From Rutidosis leptorrhynchoides (Eukaryota > Streptophyta > Magnoliopsida > Asterales > Asteraceae): a DNA stretch of 64,000 nt. The notes under the pieces were generated by a model. The model was given only the letters and a program-made list of their open reading frames with translations. It was not told where the DNA came from and did no database searches. Below, piece after piece: positions 11,017-24,549 of the stretch (its first letter is position 1; every line of letters starts with the position of its first letter). The translations under genes and the position numbers were made by a program. The stretch is from contig NC_092338.1 of assembly GCF_046630445.1 (NCBI RefSeq), forward strand, positions 13,720,501 to 13,784,500. Direction: 5' to 3'.

Positions 11017-13091
11017 TCTACTTAGTTTTATTTATTTTGTAATTTGTAATGTTGATACGTTTAATACTTATTTAATATTGTAATAGTTTTTATAAATTTC
11101 TAACTTTTATTCTTAGATTTTAATAATTTTTGAATGTGGGGTAATATACCAAACTTCAAAAATATGTATATATGTTTGCAGTTTATCTTATGTACACAAC
11201 AGGGTAAAACAACGCATTTTCAAAGACTGGCATTAAGTTCAGCAAAAGCAACTAATTTTGACGACAAGATGCAAAATATATGTGAAATAACAACAAGACG
11301 GAATGAACAAATGATGTGCACCATTTATCATTCAGCAAACAAACGCCAATATATTTGGAAACTTTGGTAAAAATTTAATCATTTTCACACAAATCACCCT
11401 CAATAATTTAAATTGTTACTGATTTCTTGCAAATGAGGGCATTGCAAGATCTTAAGTGTGGGAAGGGGTTAAATTCTTTCGGATTTTATATTTTTTATCT
11501 TAAACACTTGGTTACCATTAAAAATACTAGTAAAGCAGTAGTTGTGTTAGAATCTAGTGCTCTCTGATAATAAAGAACAGCCATAGTCTTATATACTGAC
11601 TACCCAATTCTAGTAAAATTTTTCAAAATTTTCAATTAAATGAACTCAAAATCATGTTTATACATATTTATGAACGATAAAACTAGGTTTTAACACCGAA
11701 ATTATTGTTACCTCGGAAAGGACATAAATTGAGAAACAAACCAAAATGTTAAAATTCATTTAAAATTGAATAGAGGACGATAAAAAGGAAACTAAAAGCC
11801 AAGTATGGGAAAATTCTCCAAGTTATTCAAAACATATATCACATATTTTTGTACAAATAACTGAAAATACTTTTGTTTTGGACTAAACTAAAATTTTTTA
11901 CCTGATTTACTTTAAGAAAGATGGATCTACACGATGAATCAATTCCATCATTAAAAGGAAGTAAAGTCTTCTGAAAAAGACACGCGCTTCTTGATTTAGG
12001 TCATGAAGTTGTCGTCCAGACCAGCTGTAGGTTGACGAAAAATCTAGAAAAGTCATCACTAAAATCAGCAGGAAATCCACGGACCTCAGCATCAAACAGG
12101 GTCGCCAAGTGGTCAGATTTATCCTAACCATGAGAAGGATTTATCTCGTACAATGGGGGGGACACCGTGCAAATTAGCTTGATAAGACTAATGAATCAGA
12201 TCCCCAGAAAGGATAATCTCCTTAAAGATTAAAAATCAGCTTTTAAGACTGATATTACTCAATCCTTGAGATTGACCTTAAAGATTGAGAATTCAAACTC
12301 ATGGAATTCAATGATATCTAAACTCGAGCTTGAACGAGAAAATATTTTGATCAAAATTACAAACCGATTTGTTTTCTGAAAACCCTATTCTCAATGCGTT
12401 CATTACCATTGAACGTAAAATCCTAGGAATTCACCTGGAATTCATTAGGTCACCTGAACCAAATCGGGTGTCAAGGGTTAGAACGGTGGTTGCATAGCAT
12501 GGTCAAAGACAGGACCTTGTGCCAGACCGAAAAATCATAAGGGTGAGCTTTACTATTGCTCCTACCAAGGATAGTAATTGCGTCCGACACGTTATAGACC
12601 ATAATTAAAAGCATGTCAGGGGACATTGCCTTAACAGTTGCTTGTTCAACGCTTTCCTTTACAACCGGACGGTAGTTTACCGAAAGGTAATATACGGGAC
12701 AAGTAAACTGGACGTGTTGCTTTCCAAATACAAGGTTAGCAAGTGGGTGACACAAAACCGCAAGTTTTGAGCTAAAATTTTCAAATCTGAAACCCACCAA
12801 ACCCACAAAAATATTTTGTAAACACCGGTAAAGGGTTATTCCGGAAAACTTATCTAGGGTAAAAGCTAGATTTAATTTTCAAAAAGATCAAATATTTTCA
12901 TAAAGATCCAATTTCCTTAATGGATCTAAATTTTTATAGTCATGTGGAACTGTAAACCATATCGTTACTACCATTGTTTATACCGCCGTATAGAAATCAC
13001 TGATGTACAAAGTGTGAAGAATAAAGAAGTGATTCTAGTATTTCAAGATGATATTGCTTGAGGACAAGCAACGCTTAAGTGTGGGAATATT
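11017..13091 (+). other. Athila 3' noncoding region and polypurine tract
   Basis: About 2 kb without a supported gene. It contains the phrase cttaagtgtgggaa twice, near 11452 and at 13073-13087, the second immediately before the 3' LTR and so the likely plus-strand primer (PPT). One more accgaaatt block lies near 11695. ORFs seen on the minus strand at 11907 and 12471 resemble nothing I know. Confidence 0.7.
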
Positions 13092-13560
13092 TGATAATGC
13101 TAAAAACGAACATATATTTCATAGCATTATTCCTCAAGAAAGACAAGCTTTTAGTTGCAATTGTTCTATTTAAAAGTGATATTCATTTAAATAATAAAAG
13201 GTGAAGACAAAAGACAGATTCGACGAATTGAAGACGCAAACGACCAAAAAGCTCAAAAGTACAAAATACAATCAAAGAGGTTCCAATTATTGATAAGAAA
13301 CGTCTCGAAATTACAAGAGTACAAGATTCAAAACGCAAAGTACAAGATATTAAATTGTACGCAAGGACGTTCGAAAATCCGGAACTGGGACCAGAGTCAA
13401 CTCTCAACGCTCGCCGCAATGGACTAAAAATTACAAGTCAACTATGCACATAAATATAATATAATATTTAAATAATTCTTATAATTATTTATATATTATA
13501 ATAAATAATAAAAATCCGTCGGCAAGAAAGACTCCAAAGTTTGTGAGATGTAATTTCAAA

Positions 13561-13611
13561 CTCCGCGACTCGCGGAGTTTGAAGGCAAAAATTGCCTCGA
13601 GTCGCGGAGTA
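13561..13611. repeat. Paired GC-rich palindrome, copy 3 (LTR, upstream of TATA)
   Basis: CTCCGCGACTCGCGGAG, whose 8-nt arms are perfect inverted repeats around one central base, followed about 22 nt later by CTCGAGTCGCGGAG. It ends about 20 nt before the TATA box. Confidence 0.85.
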
Positions 13612-13629
13612 TACCTGAACCCAATTCCC

Positions 13630-13636
13630 TATAAAG
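13630..13636 (+). promoter_or_regulatory. TATA box of the Athila LTR
   Basis: CCCTATAAAGCC is the best TATA match in the LTR. A start site about 30 nt downstream would fall near 13660-13670. This is the 3' copy; the 5' counterpart is outside the window. Confidence 0.55.
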
Positions 13637-15083
13637 CCAACCGATTTCTGATCATTTTTACACATTCATATATCCACCTCTCTATCTATATCGAATATAT
13701 TTATATTTATATTTTAATTTTAATTTTAATTTTAATCCTAATAATAAGGGTATGTTAGCGAATATTGTAAGGGTGTAAGTCGAAATTCCGTCCGTGTAAC
13801 GCTACGCTATTTTTAATCATTGTAAGTTATGTTCAACCTTTTTACATTAATGTCTCGTAGCTAAGTTATTATTATGCTTATTTAATCCGAAGTAATCATG
13901 ATGTTGGGCTAATTACTAAAATTGGGTAATTGGGTTTTGTACCATAATTGGGGTTTGGACAAAAGAACGACACTTGTGGAAATTAGACTATGGGCTATTA
14001 ATGGGCTTTATATTTGTTTAACTAAATGATAGTTTGTTAATGTTAATATAAAGATTTACAATTGGGCGTCCATATAAATTACCATATACACTCAATCGGA
14101 CACGATGGGCGGGGTATTTATATGTACGAATAATCGTTCATTTAACCGGACACGGGAATGGATTAATAGCCACTAGAATAATTAAAACAGGGGTGAAATT
14201 ATGTACAAGGACACTTGGTATAATGGAAAACAAAATATTAAAACCTTGGGTTACACTCAGTCGACATCCTGGTGTAATTATTAAACAAAGTATTAAAATC
14301 TTGTCACGGTTTAAGTCCCCAATTAGTTGGAATATTTAACTTCGGGTATAAGGATAATTTGACGAGGATACTCGCACTTTATATTTATGACTGATGGACT
14401 GTTATGGACAAAAACCAGACGGACATATTAAATAACCCAGGACAAAGGACAATTAACCCATGGGCATAAAACTAAAATCAACACGTCAAACATCATGATT
14501 ACGGAAGTTTAAATAAGCATAATTCTTTTATTTCATATTTAATTTCCTTTATTTTATATTTAATTGCACTTCTAATTATCGCATTTTTATTGTTATTGTA
14601 TTTAATTGCACTTTTAATTATCGTACTTTTTAATTATCGCAAGTTTATTTTATCGCACTTTTATTATTCGCAATTTCATTATCGTTATTTACTTTACGCT
14701 TTAATTTTAGTCTTGTATTTATTTTTAATATTTTACATTTGGTTTTAACTGCGACTAAAGTTTTAAAATCGACAAACCGGTCATTAAACGGTAAAAACCC
14801 CCTTTATAATAATAATAATATTACTTATATATATATTTGTATTTTTATAAAAGTAAACTAATATAGCGTTAAGCTTTGTTTAAAGATTTTCCCTGTGAAA
14901 CGAACCGGACTTACTAAAAACTACACTATTGTACGATTAGGTACACTGCCTATAAGTGTTGTAGCAAGGTTTAAGTATATCCATTCTCTAAATAAATAAA
15001 TATCTTGTGTAAAATTGTATCGTATTTAATAGTATTTCCTGCTAAAATTAATAGCTATTTTATATGCACCTCGCACGACATCA

Positions 15084-18022
15084 ATGCAACAGCGGAAGCT
15101 CTTAGTATTCACCTGAGAATAAACATGCTTTAAACGTCAACAAAAATGTTGGTGAGTTATAGGTTTAACCTATATATATCAAATCGTAACAATAGACCAC
15201 AAGATTTCATATTTCAATACACATCCCATACATAGAGATAAAAATCATTCATATGGTGAACACCTGGTAACCGACATTAACAAGATGCATATATATAAGA
15301 ATATCCCCATCATTCCGGGACACCTTTCGGATATGATATAAATTTCGAAGTACTAAAGCATCCGGTACTTTGGATGGGGTTTGTTAGGCCCAATAGATCT
15401 ATCTTTAGGATTCGCGTCAATTAGGGTGTCTGTTCCCTAATTCTTAGATTACCAGACTTAATAAAAAGGGGCATATTCGATTTCGATAATTCAACCATAG
15501 AATGTAGTTTCACGTACTTGTGTCTATTTTGTAAATCATTTATAAAACATGCATGTATTCTCATCCCAAAAATATTAGATTTTAAAAGTGGGACTATAAC
15601 TCACTTTCACAGATTTTTACTTCGTCGGGAAGTAAGACTTGGCCACTGGTTGATTCACGAACCTATAACAATATATACATATATATCAAAGTATGTTTAA
15701 AATATATTTACAACACTTTTAATATATTTTGATGTTTTAAGTTTATTAAGTCAGTTGTCCTCGTTAGTAACCTACAACTAGTTGTCCACAGTTAGATGTA
15801 CAGAAATAAATCGATAAATATTATCTTGAATCAATCCACGACCCAGTGTATACGTATCTCAGTATTGATTACAACTCAAACTATATATATTTTGGAATCA
15901 ACCTCAACCCTATATAGCTAACTCCAACATTCACATATAGAGTGTCTATGGTTGTTCCGAAATATATATAGATGTGTCGACATGATAGGTCGAAACATTG
16001 TATACGTGTCTATGGTATCTCAAGATTACATAATATACAATACAAGTTGATTAAGTTATGGTTGGAATAGATTTGTTACCAATTTTCACGTAGCTAAAAT
16101 GAGAAAAATTATCCAATCTTGTTTTACCCATAACTTCTTCATTTTAAATCCATTTTGAGTGAATCAAATTGCTATGGTTTCATATTGAACTCTATTTTAT
16201 GAATGTAAACAGAAAATTATAGGTTTATAGTCAGAAAAATAAGTTACAAGTCGTTTTTGTAAAGGTAGTCATTTCCATCGAAAGAACGACGTCTAGATGA
16301 CCATTTTAGAAAACATACTTCCACTTTGAGTTTAACCATAATTTTTGGATATAGTTTCATGTTCATAATAAAAATAATTTTCTCAGAATAACAACTTTTA
16401 AATCAAAGTTTATCATAGTTTTTAATTAACTAACCCAAAACAGCCCGCGGTGTTACTACGACGACGTAAATCCGGTCTTACGGTGTTTTTCGTGTTTACA
16501 GGTTTTAAATCATTAAGTTAGCATATCATATAGATATAGAACATGTGTGTAGTTAATTTTAAAAGTCAAGTTAGAAGGATTAACTTTTGTTTGCGAACAA
16601 GTTTAGAATTAACTAAACTATGTTCTAGTGATTACGAGTTTAAACCTTCGAATAAGATAGTTTTATATATATGAATCGAATGATGTTATGAGCATCATTA
16701 CTACCTCAAGTTTAGTAGGTAAACCTACTGGAAGTGACAAGAAATGATCTAGCTTCAAAGGATCTTGGATGGCTTGAAAGTTCTTGAAGTAGGATCATGA
16801 CACAAAAATAAGTTCAAGTAAGATTTTTACTCGAATTAAGATAGTTTATAGTTATAGAAATTGAATCAAAGTTTGAATATGAATATTACCTTGAATAAGA
16901 AAGATAACCTACTGTATATAACAAAGGTTTCTTGATCTTAGATGATTACTTGGAATGGATTAGAAAGCTTGGAAGTAAATTAGTAAACTTGAAGGGATTT
17001 TTGAAGTGTTCTTGAAGTGTTCTTCCTATGATGATTATAGCTTAATTCTTGAAGTGATTTTTGATGAAGATGATGATTAACTACTGGAAAAATACGTTCA
17101 TAATAGTGTGTGTGTGTGTGTTGAGAGAGAATTAGAAAGAGAATTGGAAGTGAAATGGAGTGAATGATGAGTGGTAATTGGTGAGTGGTGAGTGGGGTTA
17201 AAAGGAGTTCTAGTTAGTTGACTAGCTCATGGTAGAAGTTAAAATTGATTAGTCATACATGACATAATCAAGAGTGGAATCCCATGCTAGTTCCTATTGG
17301 TATATACTCATAGTAAGTACGTTTTGAAGCTGTGTATAATACGGGTAAGAATACGACTAGAATTCTTGATGAAAGAAAAGAATGGAAAAGTAACTGTAAC
17401 CATTTTCGTTAAGTATGAGTGTTTTGATATATGTTTTGAAGTCTTCCAAAAGTATTTTAATACATCTAAATACACTACATGTATATACATTTTAACTGAG
17501 TCGTTAAGTCATCGTTAGCCGTTACATGTAAGTGTTGTTTTGAAACCTTTAAGTTAACGATCTCAATTAATGTTGTTAACCCATTATTTATTATATCTAA
17601 TGAGATGTTAAATTATTATATTATCATGATATTATGATATATTAATATATCTTAATATGATATATATACATTTAAATGTCGTTACAACGATAATCGTTAC
17701 ATATATGTCTCGTTTCGAAATCCTTAAGTTAGTAGTCTTGTTTATATGTATATAACTCATTGTTAATATACTTATGGAGATACTTACTTATCATAATCTC
17801 ATGTTAACCATATGTATATCCATATATATCGTCATGTCGTTTTTACAAGTTTTAACGTTCGTGAATCGCCGGTCAACTTGGGTGGTCAATTGTCTATATG
17901 AAACATATTTCAATTAATCAAGTCTTAACAAGTTTGATTGCTTAACATGTTGGAAACATTTAATCATGTAAATATCAATCTCAATTAATATATATAAACA
18001 TGGAAAAGTTCGGGTCACTACA
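15084..18022 (-). repeat. LTR fragment 'C', Tekay-type, interrupted by the Athila element
   Basis: From atgcaacagcgg onward it aligns with the interior of the A and B LTRs and ends at the family terminus gttcgggtcactaca (18022). The missing outer part (about 320 bp by comparison with 40618-40940) must lie left of the Athila element. The region 16960-17180 differs from the A/B LTRs and includes a short GT run near 17107, so C is a divergent subfamily. It may be a solo LTR or the 5' LTR of a larger element; the window cannot decide. Short ORFs here (15518, 17297) are fortuitous. Confidence 0.85.
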
Positions 18023-20994
18023 ATAAAAATCATTCATATGGTGAACACCTGGTAACCGACATTAACAAGATGCATATATAAGAATATCCCCATCATTCCG
18101 GGACACCCTTCGGATATGATATAAATTTTGAAGTACTAAAGCATCCGGTACTTTGGATGGGGTTTGTTAGGCCCAATAGATCTATCTTTAGGATTCGCGT
18201 CAATTAGGGTGTCTGTTCCCTAATTCTTAGATTACCAGACTTAATAAAAAGGGGCATATTCGATTTTGATAATTCAACCATAGAATGTAGTTTCACGTAC
18301 TTGTGTCTATTTTGTAAATCATTTATAAAACCTGCATGTATTCTCATCCCAAAAATATTAGATTTTAAAAGTGGGACTATAACTCACTTTCGCAGATTTT
18401 TACTTCGTCGGGAAGTAAGACTTGGCCACTAGTTGATTCACGAACCTATAACAATATATACATATATATCAAAGTATGTTCAAAATATATTTACAACACC
18501 TTTAATATATTTTGATGTTTTAAGTTTATTAAGTCAGCTGTCCTCGTTAGTGACCTACAACTAGTTGTCCACAGTTAGATGTACAGAAATAAATCGATAA
18601 ATATTATCTTGAATCAATCCACGACCCAGTGTATACGTATCTCAGTATTGATCACAACTCAAACTATATATATTTTGGAATCAACCTCAACCCTGTATAG
18701 CTACCTCTAACATTCACATATAGAGTGTCTATAGTTATTCCGAAATATATATAGATGTGTCGACATGATAGGTCAAAACATTGTATACGTGTCTATGGTA
18801 TCTCAAGATTACATAATATACAATACAATTTGATTAAGTTATGGTTGGAATAGATTTGTTACCAATTTTCACGTAGCTAAAGTGAGAAAAATTATCCAAT
18901 CTTGTTTTACCCATAACTTCTTCATTTTAAATCTGTTTTGAGTGAATCAAATTGCTATGGTTTCATATTGAATTCTATTTTATGAATCTAAAAAGAAAAA
19001 GTATAGGTTTATAGTCGGAAAAATAAGTTACAAGTCGTTTTTGTAAAGGTAGTCATTTCAGTCGAAAGAACGACGTCTAGATGACCATTTTAGAAAACAT
19101 ACTTCCACTTTGAGTTTAACCATAATTTTTGGATATAGTTTCATGTTCATAATAAAAATCATTTTCCCATAATAACAACTTTTAAATCAAATTTTATCAT
19201 AGTTTTTAATTAACTAACCTAAAACAGCCCGCGGTGTTACTACGACAGCGTAAATCCGATTTTACGGTGTTTTTCGTGTTTCCAGGTTTTAAATCATTAA
19301 GTTAGCATATCATATAGATATAGAACATGTTTTTAGTTGATTTTAAAAGTCAAGTTAGGAGGATTAACTTTTATTTGCGAACAAGTTTAGAATTAACTAA
19401 AGTATGTTCTAGTGATTACAAGTTTAAACCTTCGAATAAGATAGCTTTATATGTATGAATCGAATGATGTTATGAACATCATTACTACCTCAAGTTCCTT
19501 GAATAAACCTACTGGAAATGAGAAAAATAGATCTAGCTTCAAAGGATCCTTGGATGGCTTGAAAGTTCTTGAAGCAGTATCATGACACGAAAACAATTTC
19601 AAGTAAGATTTCCACTCGAAATAAGATTGTTATAGTTATAGAAATTGAATTAAAGTTTGAATATGATTATTACCTTGTTTTAGAAAGATAACCTACTGTA
19701 AGTAACAAAGGTTTCTTGATCTTGGATGATTACTTGGAATGGATTTAGAAAACTTGGAAGTAAACTTGCAATCTTGGAAGTATTCTTGATTTTATGAAAC
19801 TAGAACTTTTGGAATTTATGAAGAACACTTAGAACTTGAAGATAGAACTTGAGAGAGATCAATTAGATGAAGAAAATTGAAGAATGAAAGTGTTTGTAGG
19901 TGTTTTTGGTCGTTGGTGTATGGATTAGATATAAAGGATATGTAATTTTGTTTTCATGTAAATAAGTCATGAATGATTACTCATATTTTTGTAATTTTAT
20001 GAGATATTTCATGCTAGTTGCCAAATGATGGTTCCCACATATGTTAGGTAACTCACATGGGCTACTAAGAGCTGATCATTGGAGTGTATATACCAATAGT
20101 ACATACATCTAAAAGCTGTGTATTGTATGAGTACGAATACGGGTGCATACGAGTAGAATTGTTGATGAAACTGAACGAGGATGTAATTGTAGGCATTTTT
20201 GTTAAGCAGAAGTATTTTGATAAGTGTCTTGAAGTCTTTCAAAAGTGTATAAATACATATTAAAACACTACATGTATATACATTTTAACTGAGTCGTTAA
20301 GTCATCGTTAGTCGTTACATGTAAATGTTGTTTTGAAACCTTTAGGTTAACGATCTTGTTGAATGTTGTCAACCCATTGTTTATTATAACAAATGAGATG
20401 TTAAATTGTTATATTATCATTATATTATGATATATAATATATCTTAGTATGATATATATACAGTTAAATGTCGTTACAACGATAATCGTTACATATATGT
20501 CTCGTTTCGAAATCATTAAGTTAGTAGTCTTATTTTTACATATGTATTTCATTGTTAATACACTTAATAATATATTTACTTATCATTTAACATAATTAAC
20601 CAAGTGTATAAATATCTTAATATGATTCATATGTACCTAGTAAGACGTTGCTATAACGATAATCATTATATATATCGTTTTCGAGTTTCTTAAATTAATA
20701 GTCTCATTTTTATGTATATAACTCATTATTAAAACACCTAATGAGATACATACTTATAATATAATCATGTTAACTATATATATAACCATATATATGTCAT
20801 CGTATAATTTTTACAAGTTTTAACGTTCGTGAATCACCGGTCAACTTGGGTGGTCAATTGTCTATATGAAACCTATTTCAATTAATCAAGTCTTAACAAG
20901 TTTGATTGCTTAACATGTTGGAAACACATAATCATATAAATAACAATTTCATTTAATATATATATATAAACATGGAAAAGTTCGGGTCATTACA
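18023..20994 (-). repeat. 3' LTR of element B (partial)
   Basis: Corresponds to 41087-44056 of B's 5' LTR, starting at ataaaaatcattc because C is inserted there. On the minus strand the LTR starts TGTAATGACCCGAAC, one base different from the other copies. It holds three tandem diverged ~170-190-bp units (about 20300-20820), against two in A. Chance ORF at 20009. Confidence 0.88.
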
Positions 20995-21009
20995 GTACCT
21001 ACCCGTTAA
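20995..21009 (-). other. 3' polypurine tract of element B
   Basis: On the minus strand TTTAACGGGTAGGTAC sits directly before the LTR start TGTAATG. Confidence 0.75.
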
Positions 21010-21258
21010 ATAAATTTCGTCCTAAAATTATAAGTAGTTGGAGGTGTTGACGTATCTTCTGGAAATAAATGCGGGTATTTCTTCTTCATCTGATCTTCAT
21101 GCTCCCAGGTGAACTCAGGTCCTCTACGAGCATTCCATCGAACCTTAACAATCAGTATCTTGTTTTGTTTAAGTCTCTTAACCTCACGATCCATTATTTC
21201 GACGGGTTCTTCAATGAATTGAAGTTTTTCATTGATTTGGATTTCGTCCAACGGAATA
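21006..21258 (-). pseudogene. pol: Element B pol C-terminus with chromodomain (detached)
   Basis: Encodes the last ~81 residues of B's polyprotein: a chromodomain-like segment with [31 protein letters not shown] and a terminal [10 protein letters not shown]. It is homologous to the end of A's gag-pol and continues at 34348 on the far side of element A. Element A entered just upstream of the chromodomain, between codons for ...EDL and TIPL. The C-terminus runs about eight residues longer than A's because the stop differs. Confidence 0.9.
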
Positions 21259-21263
21259 GTGAG
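21259..21263. repeat. Target-site duplication of element A, left copy
   Basis: GTGAG directly before the LTR terminus tgaaatg; repeated at 34343-34347. In A's own pol the uninterrupted sequence reads ...aatagtgagatc..., confirming a single copy before insertion. Confidence 0.95.
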
Positions 21264-24200
21264 TGAAATGTCCCGTTCTTATTGATTAAAAACGTTCCAT
21301 ATTAATTGATTTCGATGCGAGGTTTTGACCTATATATGAGATGTTTTTCAAAGACTGCATTCATTTTTAAAACAAACCATAACCTTTATTTCATAGATAA
21401 AGGTTTTAAAAAGCTTTACGTAGATTATCAAATAATGATAATCTAAAATATCCTGTTTACACACGACCATTACATAATGGTTTACAATACAAATATGTTA
21501 CAACAAAATAAGTTTCTTGAATGCAGTTTTTACACAATATCATACAAGCATGGACTCCAAATCTCGTCCTTATTTAAGTATGCGACAGCGGAAGCTCTTA
21601 ATAATCACCTGAGAATAAACATGCTTAAAACGTCAACAAAAATGTTGGTGAGTTATAGGTTTAACCTATATATATCAAATCATAATAATAGACCACAAGA
21701 TTTCATATTTCAATACACATCCCATACATAGAGATAAAAATCATTCATATGGTGAACACCTGGTAACCGACATTAACAAGATGCATATATAAGAATATCC
21801 CCATCATTCCGGGACACCCTTCGGATATGATATAAATTTCGAAGTACTAAAGCATCCGGTTCTTTGGATGGGGTTTGTTGGGCCCAATAGATCTATCTTT
21901 AGGATTCGCGTCAATTAGGGTGTCTGTTCCCTAATTCTTAGATTACCAGACTTAATAAAAAGGGGCATATTCGATTTCGATAATTCAACCATAGAATGTA
22001 GTTTCACGTACTTGTGTCTACTTTGTAAATCATTTATAAAACCTGCATGTATTCTCATCCCAAAAATATTAGATTTTAAAAGTGGGACTATAACTCACTT
22101 TCAAAGATTTTTACTTCATCGGGAAGTAAGACTTGGCCATTGGTTGATTCACGAACCTATAACAATATATACATATATATCAAAGTATGTTCAAAATATA
22201 TTTACAACACTTTTAATATATTTTGATGTTTTAAGTTTATTAAGTCAGCTGTCCTCGTTAGTAACCTACAACTAGTTGTCCACAGTTAGATGTATAGAAA
22301 TAAATCGATAAATATTATCTTGAATCAATCCACGACCCAGTGTATACGTATCTCAGTATTGATCACAACTCAAACTATATATATTTTGGAATCAACCTCA
22401 ACCCTGTATAGCTAACTCCAACATTCACATATAGAGTGTCTATGGTTGTTCCGAAATATATATAGATGTGTCGACATGATAGGTCGAAACATTGTATACG
22501 TGTCTATGGTATCTCAAGATTACATAATATACAATACAAGTTGATTAAGTTATGGTTGGAATAGATTTGTTACCAATTTTCACGTAGCTAAAATGAGAAA
22601 AATTATCCAATCTTGTTTTACCCATAACTTCTTCATTTTAAATCCGTTTTGAGTGAATCAAATTGCTATGGTTTCATATTGAACTATATTTTATGAATCT
22701 AAACAGAAAAAGTATAGGTTTATAGTCGGAAAAATAAGTTACAAGTCGTTTTTGTAAAGGTAGTCATTTCAGTCGAAAGAACGACGTCTAGATGACCATT
22801 TTAGAAAACATACTTCCACTTTGAGTTTAACCATAATTTTTGGATATAATTTCATGTTCATAATAAAAATCATTTTCTCAGAATAACAACTTTTAAATCA
22901 AAGTTTATCATAGTTTTTAATTAACTAACCCAAAACAGCCCGTGGTGTTACTACGACGGCGTAAATCCGGTTTTACGGTGTTTTTCATGTTTCCAGGTTT
23001 TAAATCATTAAGTTAGCATATTATATAGATATAGAACATGTGTTTAGTTGATTTTAAAAGTCAAGTTAGAAGGATTAACTTTTATTTGCGAACAAGTTTA
23101 GAATTAACTAAACTATGTTCTAGTGATTACAAGTTTAAACCTTCGAATAAGATAGCTTTATATGTATGAATCGAATGATGTTATGAACATCATTACTACC
23201 TTAAGTTCCTTGGATAAACCTACTGGAAAAGAGAAAAGTGGATCTATCTTCAATGGATCCTTGGATGGCTCGAAGTTCTTGAAGCAGAATCATGACACGA
23301 AAACAAGTTCAAGTAAGATCATCACTTGAAATAAGATTGTTATAGTTATAGAAATTGAACCAAAGTTTGAATATGATTATTACCTTATATTATAATGATA
23401 ACCTACTGTAAGAAACAAAGATTTCTTGAGGTTGGATGATCACCTTACAAGATTGGAAGTGAGCTAGCAAACTTGAAAGTATTCTTGATTTTATGAAACT
23501 AGAACTTTTGAAATTTATGAAGAACACTTAGAACTTGAAGATAGAACTTGAGAGAGATCAATCAGATGAAGAAAATTGAAGAATGAAAGTGTTTGTAGGT
23601 GTTTTTTGTCGTTGGTGTATGGATTAGATATAAAGGATATGTAATTTTGTTTTCATGTAAATAAGTCATGAATGATTACTCATATTTTTGTAATTTTATG
23701 AGATATTTCATGCTAGTTGCCAAATGATGGTTCCCACATGTGTTAGGTGACTCACATGGGCTGCTAAGAGCTGATCATTGGAGTGTGTATACCAATAGTA
23801 CATACATCTAAAAGCTGTGTATTGTACGAGTACGAATACGAATGCATACGAGTAGAATTGTTGATGAAACTGAACGAGGATGTAATTGTAAGCATTTTTG
23901 TTAAGTAGAAGTATTTTGATAAGTGTCTTGAAGTCTTTTAAAAGTGTATGAATACATATTAAAACACTACATGTATATACATTTTAACTGAGTCGTTAAG
24001 TCATCATTAGCCGTTACATGTAAGTGTTGTTTTGAAACCTTTAGGTTAACGATCTTGTTAAATGTTGTTAACCCAATGTTTATAATATCAAATGAGATTT
24101 TAAATTATTATATTATCATGATATTATGATGTACGAACATCTCTTAATATGATATATATACATTAAATGTCGTTACAACGATAATCGTTACATATATGTC

Positions 24201-24514
24201 TTGTTTAAAAATCATTAAGTTAGTAGTCTTGTTTTTACATATGTAGTTCATTGTTAATATACTTAATGATATGTTTACTTATCATAGTATCATGTTAACT
24301 ATACATATATCCATATATATGTCATCATATAGTTTTTACAAGTTTTAACGTTCGTGAATCACCGGTCAACTTGGGTGGTCAATTGTCTATATGAAACATA
24401 TTTCAATTAATCAAGTCTTAACAAGTTTGATTTTTTAGCATGTTGGAAACATTTAATCATGTAAATATCAATCTCAATTAATATATATAACATGGAAAAG
24501 TTCGGGTCACTACA
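21264..24514 (-). repeat. 3' LTR of element A
   Basis: On + it runs tgaaatgtcccgttc ... gttcgggtcactaca; on the element strand TG...CA. Same length as the 5' LTR. No real gene: the small ORFs at 21477 and 22012 recur in every LTR copy only because the LTRs are homologous. Confidence 0.95.
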
Positions 24515-24530
24515 GTACCTACCCGTTAAA
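24515..24530 (-). other. 3' polypurine tract of element A
   Basis: Minus-strand TTTAACGGGTAGGTAC abuts the LTR start TGTAGTGACCCG. The same core appears upstream of gag at 29256-29279. Confidence 0.8.
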
Positions 24531-24549
24531 TAAATTTCGTCCCGAAATT

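Larger units (their letters stand above)
1..15083 (+). mobile_element. Athila-type Ty3/gypsy LTR retrotransposon, 5' LTR truncated by window edge
   Basis: The segment is bounded by the tail of one LTR (1-96) and a complete 3' LTR (13092-15083). Copies of the shared 96-bp tail differ at two positions. Order inside: tRNA-Asp primer site, long leader, gag, pol, zinc-knuckle ORF, env-like ORF1, noncoding tail, 3' LTR. The PBS, the DLGA-type protease, the gag type and the ORF1 downstream of pol place it in the Athila clade. The internal part is about 13 kb and the LTR about 2 kb, so the whole would be near 17 kb, large for Athila. Right of 15083 the host sequence resumes inside a Tekay-type LTR with atgca, the expected target duplication; its partner lies outside the window. 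The coding parts carry several breaks, so this copy is not autonomous. Confidence 0.93.
13092..15083 (+). repeat. 3' LTR of the Athila element
   Basis: Begins TGATAATGCTAAAAACG just after the purine-rich aagtgtgggaa tract and ends gacatca (TG...CA). Its last 96 bp match the window's first 96. It contains a GC palindrome pair at 13561-13611, a TATA box at 13630, and a T-rich stretch of short imperfect repeats around 14520-14700 built on ttaattatcgca. Length 1992 bp. Confidence 0.9.

Noticed and set aside
11134..12806. ORFs at 11134 (+), 11907 (-) and 12471 (-) in the Athila 3' region
   Set aside because: Short, no domain, no motif; within noncoding 3' sequence of the element.
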